DNA from: Anastrepha obliqua
Taxonomy: Eukaryota > Arthropoda > Insecta > Diptera > Tephritidae
Direction of reading: 5' to 3'
Assembly (NCBI RefSeq): GCF_027943255.1
Contig: NC_072896.1
Coordinates: 40,698,501 to 40,762,500, forward strand
Length of the DNA: 64,000 nt
The notes beneath the pieces are model-generated. The model ran no database searches and was not told where the DNA came from. It saw only the letters and a list, made by a program, of their open reading frames with translations. The number at the start of each line of letters is the position of its first letter. The stretch's first letter is position 1. Below are positions 44,800 through 57,914 of the stretch, piece by piece. The translations under genes and the position numbers were made by a program.

Positions 44800-45720
44800 G
44801 GACATAAGCGACAACTCTTTTCAATTTGGAATATGATGAAAACCTGTTGAACACTGCCCCATTGTATATTTGTTGCGTGCAGTCCAAAATTCTTGTGAAT
44901 CGCTAAGGAACTCTGGACCAATCCACCATAACCGATGCTCCATCAGTTCCAGCAGGGTTAAACCTCTTGAAGCGCAGTCAGCGGAGTTAAGCTCGGACCA
45001 TCTTTTTAGCTTTAAGTCTGAAAGCAACTTCAACTGTTCTCGATGATGGCACCCTTCAGGGACTATGGGCGTCGACACTAGATCATCCAAATCCACTTTG
45101 AAGCGCCACAAGTCCAGAAGCCAAATTTTTTACTGTTTCTAATAGAAGTCCGGGCAGATCAAATAATAAGCTCGAATTGGAAAGTATACACGTTTGGTGA
45201 GGAGAGGTGCTGGCCTGTTTATATTTACTGCAAACGACAGATAATGTCCTGTGTTCCAGATTAATGAGAAATCTCCTTTGACGTGTTCGGTATGGATGAT
45301 ACTAGTTGTGGGCAATTGGACGTCCAGAGCCTTAACTCGAACCCGCCACTCCCAACCATGGTACCTTGTGAGGAAATAATCCATATATAAATCAGGCAGG
45401 ATGATAAACGCAGCTTTGTCGTAAAGCCATGCATATGGAATCCTTTGGGATTTGTTGAATAGTTCTTACGGCAAGATGTGATGCTGTAGCTACACCGTAC
45501 GCGACTCGCCATTTGCAATAATCCTCAATAGGCGCGGATGGGCCTGTACGTCGCACAATACGTTGTAGATCAGCATGCTGCTTTGAAATGTATACTTGTC
45601 TACATTTTCGGCACATTTGCATTATAAGCATACTGATGCATTTTGAACCTTATTCGAATTGAGCATAGGGCAGGTTGGAGCTGATGATGAATAACCAAGA
45701 CGTGGTTAACCTGTACTTGT
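44800..45720 (-). pseudogene. BEL/Pao retrotransposon pol remnant
   Basis: Minus pieces: 45392-45720 (RFKMHQYAYNANVPKM, then GPSAPIEDYCKWRVAYGVAT and SHLAVRTIQQ), the reverse transcriptase of BEL/Pao elements. 45139-45518 is further RT/RNase H-like sequence. 44821-45111 holds NSADCASRGLTLLELMEHRL followed by WWIGPEFL, the conserved pre-integrase block of BEL/Pao. Many stops and shifts. No LTR was identified. Confidence 0.75.
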
Positions 45721-45902
45721 TTTCGCGAATACATTACACACTATCCTTAATTTTGTTGTAACTGAATTCCTTGTCAAAAGATGTCGCACATAATAGCAAT
45801 TATGAGAACAATTAGAATTTGGAGCCTGCTCCAAATGGTTCATCTCTATTAATTCGGCCATAGTCAATTCGGACATAGATAAATATATTATTGCGCATCG
45901 CG

Positions 45903-46055
45903 AAGCCGCCGTAGCCGAAGGATTGGTGCGTGACTATCATTCGAAAGTGTATTGATTCGAGTATCCGTGCATTAAACACTAAAATAATAGAAAAGATTTT
46001 TTTCTAATAGTGGCCGCCCCTCAGCAGGTAATGGCAAACCGCCGAGTGTAATTTA
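45903..46055 (+). repeat. tRNA-derived SINE, 5' half
   Basis: Reads GAAGCCGCCGTAGCCGAAGG (A-box region), ATTGATTCGAGTATCCGTGC (decayed B-box region), then TTTTTTTCTAATAGTGGCCG and CCGCCGAGTGTA. The 3' half is missing. Confidence 0.8.
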
Positions 46056-46478
46056 GGTTGTAACAAACACTATTCACTTGTAAAATAAACTATATATCTT
46101 GCTAAATTTGACAAAAATATTTGATGTGACTTCTAACACTTTTTTGGAAAATGGGGAATTGTCGTTTTTTCGCAATTGTTCAGAACTATGTGAAGTTAAC
46201 ATGGACCGTATTTAAACATACAGATATTTTTATGGGTGTGGCTATATGTCCAAACTTTCGTTTCGACTTAAACTACCATGTCACAGATATTAGCATATAT
46301 GTACATATACATGTATAACTTTCTATGTATTTGGTGCTAGTACTACATCGGAATTGAGCCCATTTCTATAATTATTTCTTAATCCCGATGAAAGTTTAAG
46401 ATTACTACCGAAATATTTCTTGAAGCTCACAAGCTTTATAAACTCATCTATTTTATTTAAATTTCATTTTCTATTTAG
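46056..46478. other. Right end of presumed Chd1 intron 1
   Basis: No repeat or gene seen. It ends at the acceptor TTCTATTTAG (46469-46478) of the large N-terminal Chd1 exon. Confidence 0.5.
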
Positions 46479-49400
46479 GAACACAATGAATCCCTCAATA
46501 GTATAGGACCAGAAGAAAATGATGATAATCAAGAAGAACAAAACGCGTCTGGCAGTGGTAGCCTAAGTTCTTCAGGATCTGATTCTGATTCAGACAGCTC
46601 AACGTCATCTTCAAACTCGAGCCGAAGACATAGTTCTGCTGATCATGAGTCACATGACAGCGACCAAAGCTATGATAGCGGTGACAATGCCCAGCATGGT
46701 CAAACCCAACAACAAAGAAAAGCCCGCAGAGTTACACCGACCGAAAGTGGGCCAACAGCAGATGGCTTTCCGCCCACAGCTGCAGCAGCTCAAGAGGATA
46801 CAAAAACTAACGGGTACTCCGATGACAACGAATCAGACAGCGATTCCAATTCGGACACTAATTCAGACAGCAATGAAGAAGAAGATGAGGAACATCGTGG
46901 TGAAGAAATTGAGAAAGATGCTGCAAAATCCACCCGCAATCTTACTAACAACACATCAGCCACATCTAATACAACCACAACTACATCTACGGATAACAAT
47001 ACCTCAAATACAACAAATGATGGGGATGAAGATTCCCAAGATGAAGATGCAAGTGTTGAGGATGAGTGTAATGGAAACGAGAGCACAGTTCATGACGGAC
47101 AGGACAAGAGAAGGGCCGGTAAAATGGCAGCGACGAAATCGTGTTCAAAGATGGTATCTCAGTCATCCTTAGCTACAAAAGCTTTGTCTAAAAATAGAAC
47201 TCAAAATGAAGGCGATGATGCCGTTGATGATGATGACGCCGAAGCATCAGAATCATCTGCTGATAAAAGTTCTTCGTCAGCCGCTCAGTCACCAACTTGC
47301 AGCAGTAGCAGTAGTAGCGAAGACGATGAGGATGACTACCAGCCTAAACGTAGCACGCGCACAGCAAGAAAGACGCAAGCTGTATCATCAAACGAGAAGG
47401 CCACAAAAAAGGCAGCCAAAAAAAGGAAGAAGCAAAAGTAATGAAATCCTGCCTCGTAAATGGAGACAAAGTTTATTATGAAATACCAAATTTGGTTTGT
47501 TTTTAGTTGGGACTCAGATGAAACTGACGAAAGTGAAGCGGATAGCGGTTTATCAGCACCACAAAGACGAAAAGCGAACACAAAGGCTGGCCATGCCAAA
47601 GCATCACAACGTCGCGGTAAAAAGGCTTCCTATTCTAGCGACGAAAGTGATGATGGTGAGGAAGACAGCAAACGGTAAGATTGAATGATTGAATATAAAA
47701 AAATATATAAATATTGCATATCACCCAGTTATAAATAAATAAATAATCATAGAAATATATTATTTCTGCACTCAGGTTTGGAACACGTCGAACTGCTGCA
47801 GCGGTCAGCTATAAAGAAGCTTCTGAAGACGAGAAAACAGATTCAGAAGATTTGTTAGAGGTTGAATATGATGAGAGTCAAGCGGCAGCAGCTGAAGAGG
47901 AGGAGAAATGTGAGACAATCGAGCGTATATTAGCGAAACGTCAAGGTCGCAAAGGCTGTACTGGAAATCCAACAACAATTTATGCCATAGAGGAACAGGG
48001 GGCCGATCCTAATGATGGGGTCGATGAGAATGATCTGGCGAATACTGAAACACAGTATTTGATTAAATGGAAAGGATGGTCGTATATACATAACACATGG
48101 GAGTCAGAGACAACTTTACGAGAGCAAAAGGTCAAAGGCATGAAAAAACTTGATAACTTCGTTAAAAAGGAACAAGATATTGAATATTGGCGTCGTTATG
48201 CCGGTCCTGAAGATATCGACTACTTTGAATGCCAATTAGAATTACAAAACGATTTGCTTAAGTCGTACAATAATGTGGATCGCATTATAGCGCGTAATGA
48301 GAAGCCGGACGGTATGTCAGAATATCTCTGCAAATGGCAATCGCTACCATATGCAGAAGCCACTTGGGAAGATGGTGTATTAGTTCAACGCAAATGGCAA
48401 CGTTGCGTAGAACAATATGAAGAGCGTGAAATATCCAAGTGTACACCGTCACGGCATTGTAAGGTGCTCAAGTATCGTCCGAAATTCTATAAAATCCGCG
48501 AACAACCCGATTTTTTGACCGAAGGTTTAACTTTGCGTGATTATCAAATGGACGGTTTAAATTGGTTATTACACTCATGGAGCAAGGAGAACTCCGTCAT
48601 ACTTGCCGATGAAATGGGTCTTGGTAAAACCATACAAACCATCTGCTTTTTGTATTCTTTATTTAAAGTTCATCACTTATATGGGCCATTTCTGTGCGTA
48701 GTACCGTTAAGTACTATGACAGCGTGGCAACGAGAATTTGATCTCTGGGCGCCCGATATGAATGTGGTGACATATTTGGGTGATGTGAAATCACGGGAAA
48801 TGATACGCCAATATGAGTGGCAATTTGATGGATCGAAAAGACTGAAATTCAATTGCATTCTAACCACATATGAGATTGTGCTGAAGGTAAGTTGAGAAAA
48901 TAAACAATTATATTTAAATTTTACAAAAATATATATGTATAGTACTTAGACAGTGCTTACTATACTGGTTACGGTGTACAATTATACAGGGTCTTTCAAG
49001 CTGAGTTTCTTTTTAACGTTGCTTTGTTTTGATAGCTGTCACAGCGCGAGTACGTTTTTTTTACAGACGTATAATAGAAAAACCTACAATTTACTAAAAT
49101 GAGTTCCAGATCGTTCGAAAATCGTATAAAAATAATTAATAATACTTAGAAATGTTCAGCCAAAGTTCGGTGGTTCCTTATATATACATTATAAAAGTAT
49201 TTTTATAATTGCATATATATATTATTTTAGCAAGCAATAGCTAAGTTCACAATAAATTTTTAATTCTTATATCTTATAATAACTTAAGCAAATTTTCCGC
49301 CTTAACCCCTTTTATTTCTACTAGGATAAGCTTTTCCTCGGCACCTTGCAATGGGCTGCATTGCTAGTTGACGAAGCGCATCGCTTAAAAAACGACGACT

Positions 49401-52400
49401 CTTTGCTATATAAATCTCTGAAAGAATTTGAAACAAATCATCGTCTACTAATCACAGGCACACCATTGCAAAATTCCCTCAAGGAACTATGGGCTTTGCT
49501 TCACTTCATTATGCCCGATCGATTTGTTACTTGGGAAGATTTTGAACTAGAACATGGGAATGCTGCAGATAAAGGGTATACTAAATTGCATCAGCAGCTT
49601 GAACCATATATTTTACGTCGCGTTAAAAAGGATGTCGAGAAGTCGTTGCCAGCAAAGGTAGAACAAATATTGCGAGTCGAAATGACGTTACTTCAAAAAC
49701 AATACTACAAGTGGATTTTGACGAAAAACTTCGATGCCTTGCGCAAAGGTAAAAAGGGTTCTACGTCAACATTCTTAAATATTGTCATTGAATTGAAGAA
49801 ATGTTGCAACCATGCTGCACTTATACGGCCATCAGAGTTCGAATTGATAGGTCTGCAGCAGGAGGAGGCACTGCAGACGTTATTGAAAGGGTCCGGAAAA
49901 TTGGTACTTTTAGATAAGTTGTTGTGCCGTCTGAAAGAGACCGGCCATCGTGTGTTGATTTTCTCGCAGATGGTACGTATGCTGGACGTGCTTGCTGATT
50001 ACTTGCAAAAACGTCATTTTCCTTTCCAACGTCTCGATGGTAGCATAAAGGGTGAAATGCGACGTCAAGCCTTAGACCATTTCAATGCGGAAGGCAGTCA
50101 GGACTTTTGTTTTCTATTGTCTACACGTGCTGGTGGATTGGGTATTAATTTGGCAACGGCAGATACCGTTATAATCTTTGATTCGGATTGGAATCCCCAA
50201 AATGATTTGCAGGCACAAGCACGTGCACATCGGATTGGCCAGAAAAATCAAGTAAATATTTATCGGTTGGTAACGGCGCGTTCTGTTGAAGAGCAAATTG
50301 TGGAGCGAGCGAAACAGAAAATGGTACTTGATCATCTTGTCATACAGCGTATGGATACGACAGGTCGTACAGTTTTAGATAAAAGTGGTGCAAGTTCATC
50401 AAATGCTACACCCTTCAATAAAGATGATTTGTCAGCAATTTTGAAGTTTGGCGCCGAGGAATTATTCAAAGACGAACAGGAAAATGATGATGAATTGGTA
50501 TGCGATATCGATGAAATCTTACGCCGTGCAGAAACTCGCAATGAAGATCCAGAAATGCCTGGAGACGATTTGTTATCTGCATTTAAGGTTGCCAGTATAG
50601 CGACCTTTGAGGAGGAACCTAGTGAAGCGGCTAAAGACGATGACAATTTGGGTGGTGAGGAAGAAGATACCAAAGACTGGGATGATATAATACCCGAGGA
50701 TTTTCGAAAGATAGTCGAAGACCAAGAACGCGCCAAAGAGATGGAAGACTTGTATTTACCACCACGGCGAAAGACCGCAGTAGCCAATCAGGTATGTCAT
50801 CTTCTACTTACATTAAGTACAACACAAAACATGTAATAGCTTTTTATAAAAAGTTGTCACTATTTTGAATTTTTGAAAATAGATTTTTTTTCCTCTTTAT
50901 GCCATTCTGTTTATTTAATACAATCAAATGTTGAAAAAACTGTACTTTTCTTGGGAAATCACTACATAGTGATTGAGGCTGGAAAAGTAATCGGAACAGA
51001 TCTGATATAAATTGAGTGTGTTTAATTTTGTGCTATTGTGTAAACTACTTATATATAGTACTTCATATTTAGGCTAACGGCATTGTTTTTTTTTTTTTTT
51101 GTTTTTTTTTGGAAGGACTCCAACGCGCCGGGTAAACGTACCGGGAAGAAGAGCCAGGCAGACGAATCAGGCGCGGACTCGGAGTATGAAGTTGGCTCGG
51201 ATGCCAGCGGAGAAGATGGTCGGCCGAAGAAGCGTGGTCGTCCTACCAACAAGGAGAAGATAATTGGCTTTTCTGATGCTGAAATACGACGCTTTATTAA
51301 GTCATACAAGAAATTTCCAGCACCGCTCGAGCGCCTAGAAGCGATTGCTTGTGATGCTGAGCTGCAAGAGAAGCCATTGACAGAATTAAAGAGGATTGGC
51401 GAAATGTTACACGATCGCTGTGTACAATTCCTCGAAGAACACAAAGATGACCCACCAGCTACACCTAAAATTGCTGCCGACGACACGGTAGCGGCGAAGC
51501 AGAGACGTACTCGTGCAACATATTCCGTAAAATTGGGCGGTGTTTCATTTAATGCCAAAACGCTGCTATCTTGTGAAGAGGAACTAAAGCCACTCAACGA
51601 TATTGTACCAAATGCAAGTAGTGAGCGGCTTAGTTGGCAATTAAATATTAAAACTCGACCTGCGAATTTCGACACGGACTGGGGTGTTGAGGAGGACTCC
51701 AAATTGCTATGTGGTATTTATCAATATGGCATTGGTTCATGGGAGCAAATGAAAATGGATCCAAGTCTGAAGTTGACAGAGAAAATCCTCTCCAACGATG
51801 CACGAAAGCCACAAGGAAAGCATTTGCAATCACGGGCGGAATACTTACTAAAAATTATTAAAAAGAATGTAGAACTGAAAAAAGGAGTCCAACGCAAGCA
51901 ACGCAAACCGCGTAAGCCGCGCGAGGCAAAAATTAGCGGAACTGCTGTCGGAGGTACGGCTGTATCAGTGACACCCGAACGAAAACCCAGAAACATATCC
52001 GAGACCCACATTGGCGATGACGCATCACAATCCGCTCACGAAGGTGCGGAACGTAAGCCACGCTCACGCGATAGTACATCAAAAGCTGAAACTGCTGAGC
52101 ATGATGTTATCGCTAATACTACAGAGTCTACAGATGCTACCTCAGCTACAGCTATGAAGAAAAAATCTAAACGTAGCTCTGGAAAGGAAGGCAAAACTGG
52201 TGCTCGTACGAAGAAATCAAATGCTTCTGAATCGGCGGCGAATAACAAGCCCATGCATTTTACAGCAAATAATGAGCCACGTGCACTTGAAGTGCTTGGT
52301 GATCTTGATCCTACTATATTTAACGAGTGCAAAGAGAAAATGCGACCGGTTAAAAAAGCGTTAATTGCGCTTGACCGGCCAGACACAAGCCTTTCCAATC

Positions 52401-54661
52401 AAGAACAAGTGCGGCACACACGCGAATGCCTACTATCCATTGGGCGTCAAATCGATGCTTGTTTAGAAGCATATAAAGAGCCCGAAAAGAAAGAGTGGCG
52501 CAGTAATTTGTGGTATTTCGTTTCGAAATTTACAGAGTTCGATGCGAAAAAATTGTTTAAGTTGTACAAGCACACGTTGAAGAGTACAGAGGAAACAGGG
52601 GGCGTAATTGGTGGTGCTAGTGGGAGTGGTGGTGCGAGTGTTCCGAGCTCAACAGAGAAAAGTGCCAAGGCGAATTCCCAATCGCCCACAAAACGTACAC
52701 GCAGCGATGCCAAGGTGCAGCATGAAAATGGCATTACAGCTGTTAGTGAGAAAAAGAAGAAGAAAAGGGAGAAAGATAAGGATAAGACAAAAGAAAAAGA
52801 TAAAATTCGTGATAAAACCGAAAAACATATCGGTGCAGCTGGAACTACAGCGAGTACGGATAAATCAAAACGGTTGTCAGGCTTAGAATCGCCCATGAAG
52901 AGGAAGCGGGATGAAAATGACGTAGGTGGTGTAAATCCCATCGACGGAAAAGGCACACCGTACAAACGCCAGAATATGAACGCTGTTAACAGGTATGACT
53001 AGTTACAGTTCGAGTATGTGCATGTTTATGTACATCAGTATATACATACATATCTGTAGTGTTTTTTTTTTTTAACAAAAGACATGTAAATATTTATGTA
53101 GTTGAAAGTGTAATTTTATTCTATTTAAATAAATATATTGATTACTGTAATTTATCTCCTACATAGAAGCCGTGATCGCAACGATGAGCGCAAGAAAATT
53201 TACGGTGGTGATGGCTCTGGTCCTCCTGTTCGTGGAAGCGGAACCAGTTGCATACCGCCTGTTGGTGGCGGCGATCGACGAAATTCTATGAATTCACCGT
53301 CAACTCCAAACAATCGTGGCATCCATGGTGTTAACGCACGACTACCGTCGAATATCGCGGGTACGCCTGCTGGAGTTGCAAGCAGTGGAACTTATAGCAC
53401 GCCTGCTGGTGCAGGTGAAGCGCGTAACATGTCATCACCTTACATGGATGGCAATGACCGGTGGGGTCATGGACGTGATAGGTAGATGTCTAAACAAAAT
53501 CAAATGTCTAAACGAATCAATTATGGCAATGTTTCATTTGTAATTTTAGATACGGTAATTCGGATTACAAACGAGATCGTTACGAAAATTACGGTAGTCG
53601 AAATAGCAGCGGTGGTGGTTATCATCGGGATCATCGCGATCGGGATAGAGATCGGAGACCCGATAAAAGACGGTAAGTTATAGTGTTTATGAACAATATG
53701 TATCTCTTAACAACAATTCGGAGACGTAGGTTCGAATTTCCGTGCGTGAAACTCCAAAATGAAGAAACAGTTGTTTTTAAATAGCGGCCGCTCCTCGGCA
53801 GGCAACGACAAATCGCCGAGTGTATTCTGCCATGAAAAAGCTCCTCATAAAAATATCTGCCGTTCGGAGTCGGCTTGAAACTGCAGGTCCCTCCATTTGT
53901 GGAACAACAAGACGCACGCCACAAATAGGAGGAGGAGCTCGGCCAAACACCCAAAAGGGTGTAAGCGCCAGTTATATATATATTTACTTTGCCTTTTTGC
54001 CGCATATGTTTTAAACTCACAAGATAACGTTGTATTTAAGCTAATTAGAAGGAAATCCCAAGATTTTTCGATAAGTGAGTGTGTGATTCAGGTATTTCTA
54101 AACATCGTACACAAGGTTCCATTTATCTCGAATTCGAAAAATATGCTACCTTCACGAAGATAAATATTTTGTTCACTCGATAGGTGGCGCTGGAGTCGAG
54201 ACATCTCTAAGAATCCTATTTTCGGTCTGAGTTAGGTAAAATTCAAAACACCTAATTGTACTCCTATGATTTCTTCTTATATTATACCCTTCGTTGCCAA
54301 ATTATAAGCACACCACTTAATTTTTATAAAAATATAGTTCATATTAGATATAACATAATGATAATAATCTGTTTCCTGTATTTAAATTTTATATGAAAAT
54401 ATTTAACAATTTTAATATGTATTTCCCAACAGCTATCATCCAGCTCATGTGCCACCACCCCCACTTTCGTATACCGGTTATCACATGCCTCCCAACTATT
54501 ACATGGGCAATGGGGGCTTGCCTCCTGGAGCAGCACCGCCACATGGCCAATATCGCGGAGATACACGCTATGCATCTGCAGGTGATTGGCCGCGCGACAG
54601 TCGCATGGATTTCCCGCCAGATTATCGAAGAGGGGACTACGATCGACGGCCGCAAACATAA
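46479..54661 (+). CDS. Chd1: Chromodomain-helicase-DNA-binding protein 1
   Basis: Exons 46479-47437, 47507-47674, 47776-48886, 49325-50791, 51116-52992, 53167-53481, 53550-53672 and 54433-54661 join in frame; with the candidate start exon at 32815 they give about 2085 residues. Numbering assumes that start. Order: acidic Ser-rich N-terminus; chromodomain 1 (about 425-511) and 2 (about 544-604); SNF2 ATPase with DEMGLGKT (657-664) and DEAHRLKN (765-772); second RecA lobe with [16 protein letters not shown] and [21 protein letters not shown]-binding region ([14 protein letters not shown] onward); a CHCT (DUF4208) helical domain (about 1629-1725, [17 protein letters not shown]); and a basic, Gly/Arg/Asp- and Pro-rich tail ending [11 protein letters not shown]1 spaces nucleosomes in transcribed chromatin, and its chromodomains recognise H3K4 methylation in other species. 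Introns 4 and 8 (counting the start exon) carry repeat insertions. A polyadenylation hexamer AATAAA is at 54895-54900. Confidence 0.95.
48987..49150 (+). repeat. 5' end of a rosa-like element in a Chd1 intron
   Basis: CAGGGTCTTTCAAGCTGAGT after a TA resembles the CAGGGT end of DD41D elements. Further in, ATGAGTTCCAGATCGTTCG opens a frame reading [13 protein letters not shown] and then a stop, then CSAKVRW, like a transposase N-terminus. Only the first 160 bp remain. Confidence 0.5.
53721..53985 (+). repeat. tRNA-derived SINE in the last Chd1 intron
   Basis: Begins within the tRNA-like head at GAGACGTAGGTTCGAATTTC (B-box GGTTCGAATTT) and runs complete to GTGTAAGCGCCAGTTATATA. The sense orientation is the same as Chd1. 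The first 60 bp with the A box are missing. Confidence 0.88.
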
Positions 54662-55704
54662 ACTCCCTGCCAATTCATTACAAGCACTTTATTGCAAACA
54701 TTTCTTTTACTGTGTTATGATCATAATTTCTCGTCATATGTCTATAGTTACTAAAATGCTAAAAACGCAAAGAACAAGCCGAAACTATTGGATAAGTGGA
54801 TATAAAAATTAAAGCATAAGTTAGTTTTCTTAACTTTAAAATATTTATAAATCTGTAAAAAGTAAAGTAGTCGTACACTTATTTAATCACATCCAATAAA
54901 AAATTCCAAATTGGAATTTAGAATATTGTAATATTTCATTTAATTCAAACTCAACTCTAAAATATATACGTACTTGTCTATAAATTAAAGCGTCAACACA
55001 ATTTTTACTTCTGCATCAATCCATACACCAAACATATTAATGCATATGTATAAAAAAGTGGGTGATGTAAATTAGTTAATTAGTCTTTAATGAGTAGATT
55101 TAAATAATGTGTGTAATGAATTAAAAAATATTAATTATTTTGTATTTATATGCAATGTTAATAAGTTTTATTGTAGCCTTAATTACTTTGCTCTATATCT
55201 GTAGCCAACTGATACAATATTACTAGTTAACGTGTAAGTTTATAAGAACAAAAAACTTAAAAATAACATAAAGCAACAAATACATTTTGTTAAGCTGTAA
55301 TTAGACTTGTACAGATGAAAAAATATAACTTGATCGTTTTTAAACTAATTTCAACAACTAGATATTAGGTCTAAGCAACAGAATCGCATAGGTAACATTA
55401 TTTTTTTAATAGTTTGATTTTTTGTTTGGTTTAGTTACAGTCGCATTGTTGAAACGCATGTGATTGGAATTCGGAAAAATAAAAATGAATAAATATAAAA
55501 TTAATTATAACATACTTTTTATATATTATATAAGATTTTTCCATAGTTAGGTATGGCGACCGAAAGGGGGCGGCAGGCGATAGAATAAAACAACGTTATA
55601 GGGTAATTTTGAACTTTTGTTTAAATTTGTGCCAATCGAGGAATGAAAGACGTAAATAGAACGCCAAATTAAGGTTGTCTAAATTTTTTTCGAATTGTAA
55701 AGAA
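54662..55704 (+). other. Chd1 3' UTR and flank
   Basis: AT-rich, with AATAAA at 54895-54900. No further coding exon or repeat was recognised up to about 55700. Confidence 0.5.
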
Positions 55705-56520
55705 TTATTAATGGCAATGGTTGTACGGGTCCTTCATGCACTGCGACCAGATTAACCTATTCTGTGCGCCTAAGTGGTCAATTTTAATTATTTAGTATTG
55801 CGAGGAATCGAACCAGCTTCTTAGGAGGGAGCATTTGTAAGTCTTCATCCACTAGTAGGTACGGAATTCTGTGTCTCCTGTGACCTAATGCTTCAAAATT
55901 GAGGATTTAGTGTTCCATAAGACTCCTCTTCATCACCGCAGAACCTGCATAAACTTGTAATAGATAGTCCTGTTGTATGTTTAGTGCAGGCAAAGTGATC
56001 TGTAAGTGCTCCACAGAGTAACCCGAGTCCGTTTTTGTCTAGGGTTAGAGCAAATTTTGCTCTGTTGGTATTAAAGTTCAGAACTTTTTGGAATAGTTAA
56101 GGCCGTTTGTGCCGCTCCAGTATTCCTTGGTTTTTATTTGGGTCCATTTTTTGGTTGTTTTTGTTAAAGCCGAAAAATGAGGTTACTCCAATAAATGATT
56201 CTTCCACCCGGATATAGAAGCCTGCTTTCTCGTTTCCTTAGTGTCCCTCATATGTCGTGGAACTCAAAAGCAAAACCTGATTAAGAGTCTCCAATTTTTT
56301 TAGTGCACTGTTACACTTTATAAAGACCATTACGGCGAAAAGTTCCGCATGGAAACTTGTAGTATCTGTACTCGGAGTTAAAGATTTGTATACTACTCTG
56401 TGCCCCGCTATTCCCGCTCCTACCCCCTGGAACGTCTTGGATCCATCTGTATACCATTTTTGCGAGTCATCATGTAGCCATGTTGGGCTAATGTTCCACT
56501 CTTTTCTAGCCGGGAAGATA
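55705..56520 (-). pseudogene. LINE RNase H remnant
   Basis: The minus strand reads KWYTDGSKTFQGVGAGIAGH, RVVYKSLTPSTDTTSFHAEL and FAVMVFIKC: the RNase H core with the Asp of TDGS and the Glu of HAEL. It continues as decayed sequence down to about 55705, including the Cys-containing tail (about 55920-55960). This is another Jockey/I-like LINE, related to the fragment at 7340. Confidence 0.75.
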
Positions 56521-56779
56521 TCCTTGTATCTCTAAAAACGGTGAATAAAATAGTTCGAAATTCAGTGCATTCTAATAACGGCAAGCAAAGCACATTTAGA
56601 AGCCATTTGTGCTAGTTTTCAGTCCCAATAAAACAGTTTCGGATTTCCCTTCCACTTATTGAATTGTAAATTACTTAATTATACAAGACCACAAACCGGT
56701 AAGAATTTTATGAGTTGAGAAAATAAATTTCGACGGCTAAATTGTCAAAGAGTCTAACGTTTTCTATGCTACTTTCCAC

Positions 56780-56782
<3 letters not shown>

Positions 56783-56810
<28 letters not shown>

Positions 56811-56900
56811 ATTGACGTTTACACCCTGTTTGGGTATTTGACTGAGCTCTCCCTATTTGTGGCGCGTGTCTTGATGTTTATCCGCTCCATTAAGATTCAA
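56783..56900 (-). repeat. tRNA-derived SINE 3' end
   Basis: Starts (on plus) with an (AT)n run, then AATTGACGTTTACACCCTGT, ATTTGACTGAGCTCTCC and CTATTTGTGGCGCGTGTCTT. This is the inverse of the SINE 3' end. Confidence 0.75.
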
Positions 56901-57179
56901 ATAAGAGGCAATTTCATCCATTTTTCAACCCTTTGGCAGATTCTTCTAAGGAAGTAGGTAAAGTACTCAACTGACGGTTACTGTAAAGCGAGATTTTAGA
57001 CAAGCGAATCTAGTATCTGGGTAGCTTCGTGTTAAAGGCAATTATTATTGAATAAGTATGAGTATTCCAATAAACCTGTTTTACTCTGTATTATTGAATT
57101 TTTTTTTAATTTTTAAATTCCTAAATGCAAAATTTGAGCATAAGAAATGAGCTTCGCGCAATACCAAAATAGAAATATT

Positions 57180-57745
57180 TCACTACAGAGCTCATATCGC
57201 AATGAAAATGTTCTTCTTTTCAACAAAATTATGATATTGACATCATCGGCCTTATCAACCGCGCTGTTAGTTCTGCCTTTTCCAAACAGGATAAAGAGGC
57301 AAAGCGAAGGTCTGGTGGTGAACGAGGACAAAACCAATGGAGAAACTCTCTTGCGAAAAAAAGTTACTTTGGACTAAGTAAGCAATTGAATAGTAAAGTC
57401 CTCTCGTCGAACAAAACTAACATTTTATAAGGCCCTCATCATGCCCGTCCTATCGTATGGCGCAGAAGCATAGACGATGACAACATTCGATGAGGTGCCC
57501 CTTGGAGTGTTTGGAAGGAAGATTCTGCGGAATGTTTTTGGACCTTTGCACGTTGCTTATGGAACCAGCTGGTGGTAGCAAAGGAAGGGAAAGGCCTACT
57601 CTGCGTTGGAAAGATCAGGTAGAGAAGGACTTGGCTTCACTTGGTGTTTCCAACTGGCGCCGGTTAGCACGAGAAAGAAACGGCTGGCGTGGTTTGTTAA
57701 ACTCGGTCAAAATAGCGTAAGTGGTTATCGCGCCAATCGAGAGGA
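57180..57745 (+). pseudogene. RTE/CR1-like LINE fragment, copy 2
   Basis: The plus strand carries GLINRAVSSAFSKQDK, then YFGLSKQLNSKVLSS, a region reading IMPVLSYGAEA in another frame, FGRKILRNVFGPLH, and the tail LRWKDQVEKDLASLGVSNWR and RLARERNGW. This is the C-terminal reverse-transcriptase part of RTE/CR1-like LINEs. It shares its last 170 bp with 9885-10112. Frames are broken repeatedly. Confidence 0.72.
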
Positions 57746-57914
57746 AGAATAAGTATGGAGGAAGAGAAAAGAAAATTCTCAGGACGAGTTATAGAGACGA
57801 GCAACGATGTCCTTGTTCTTTAGTGGACTAGAGTAGGCTAAACCCGAATATCAAATTTATTTTTTCAGGATTAAAAATTTTTTTCTGAAGCATTCCTACA
57901 ATACCAAATTCATA

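Noticed and set aside
46790..47086. Antisense Ser-rich ORF opposite Chd1
   Set aside because: It is the reverse translation of acidic and Ser-rich Chd1 codons; the same applies to 50332-50787, 51049-51702 and 52036-52965.
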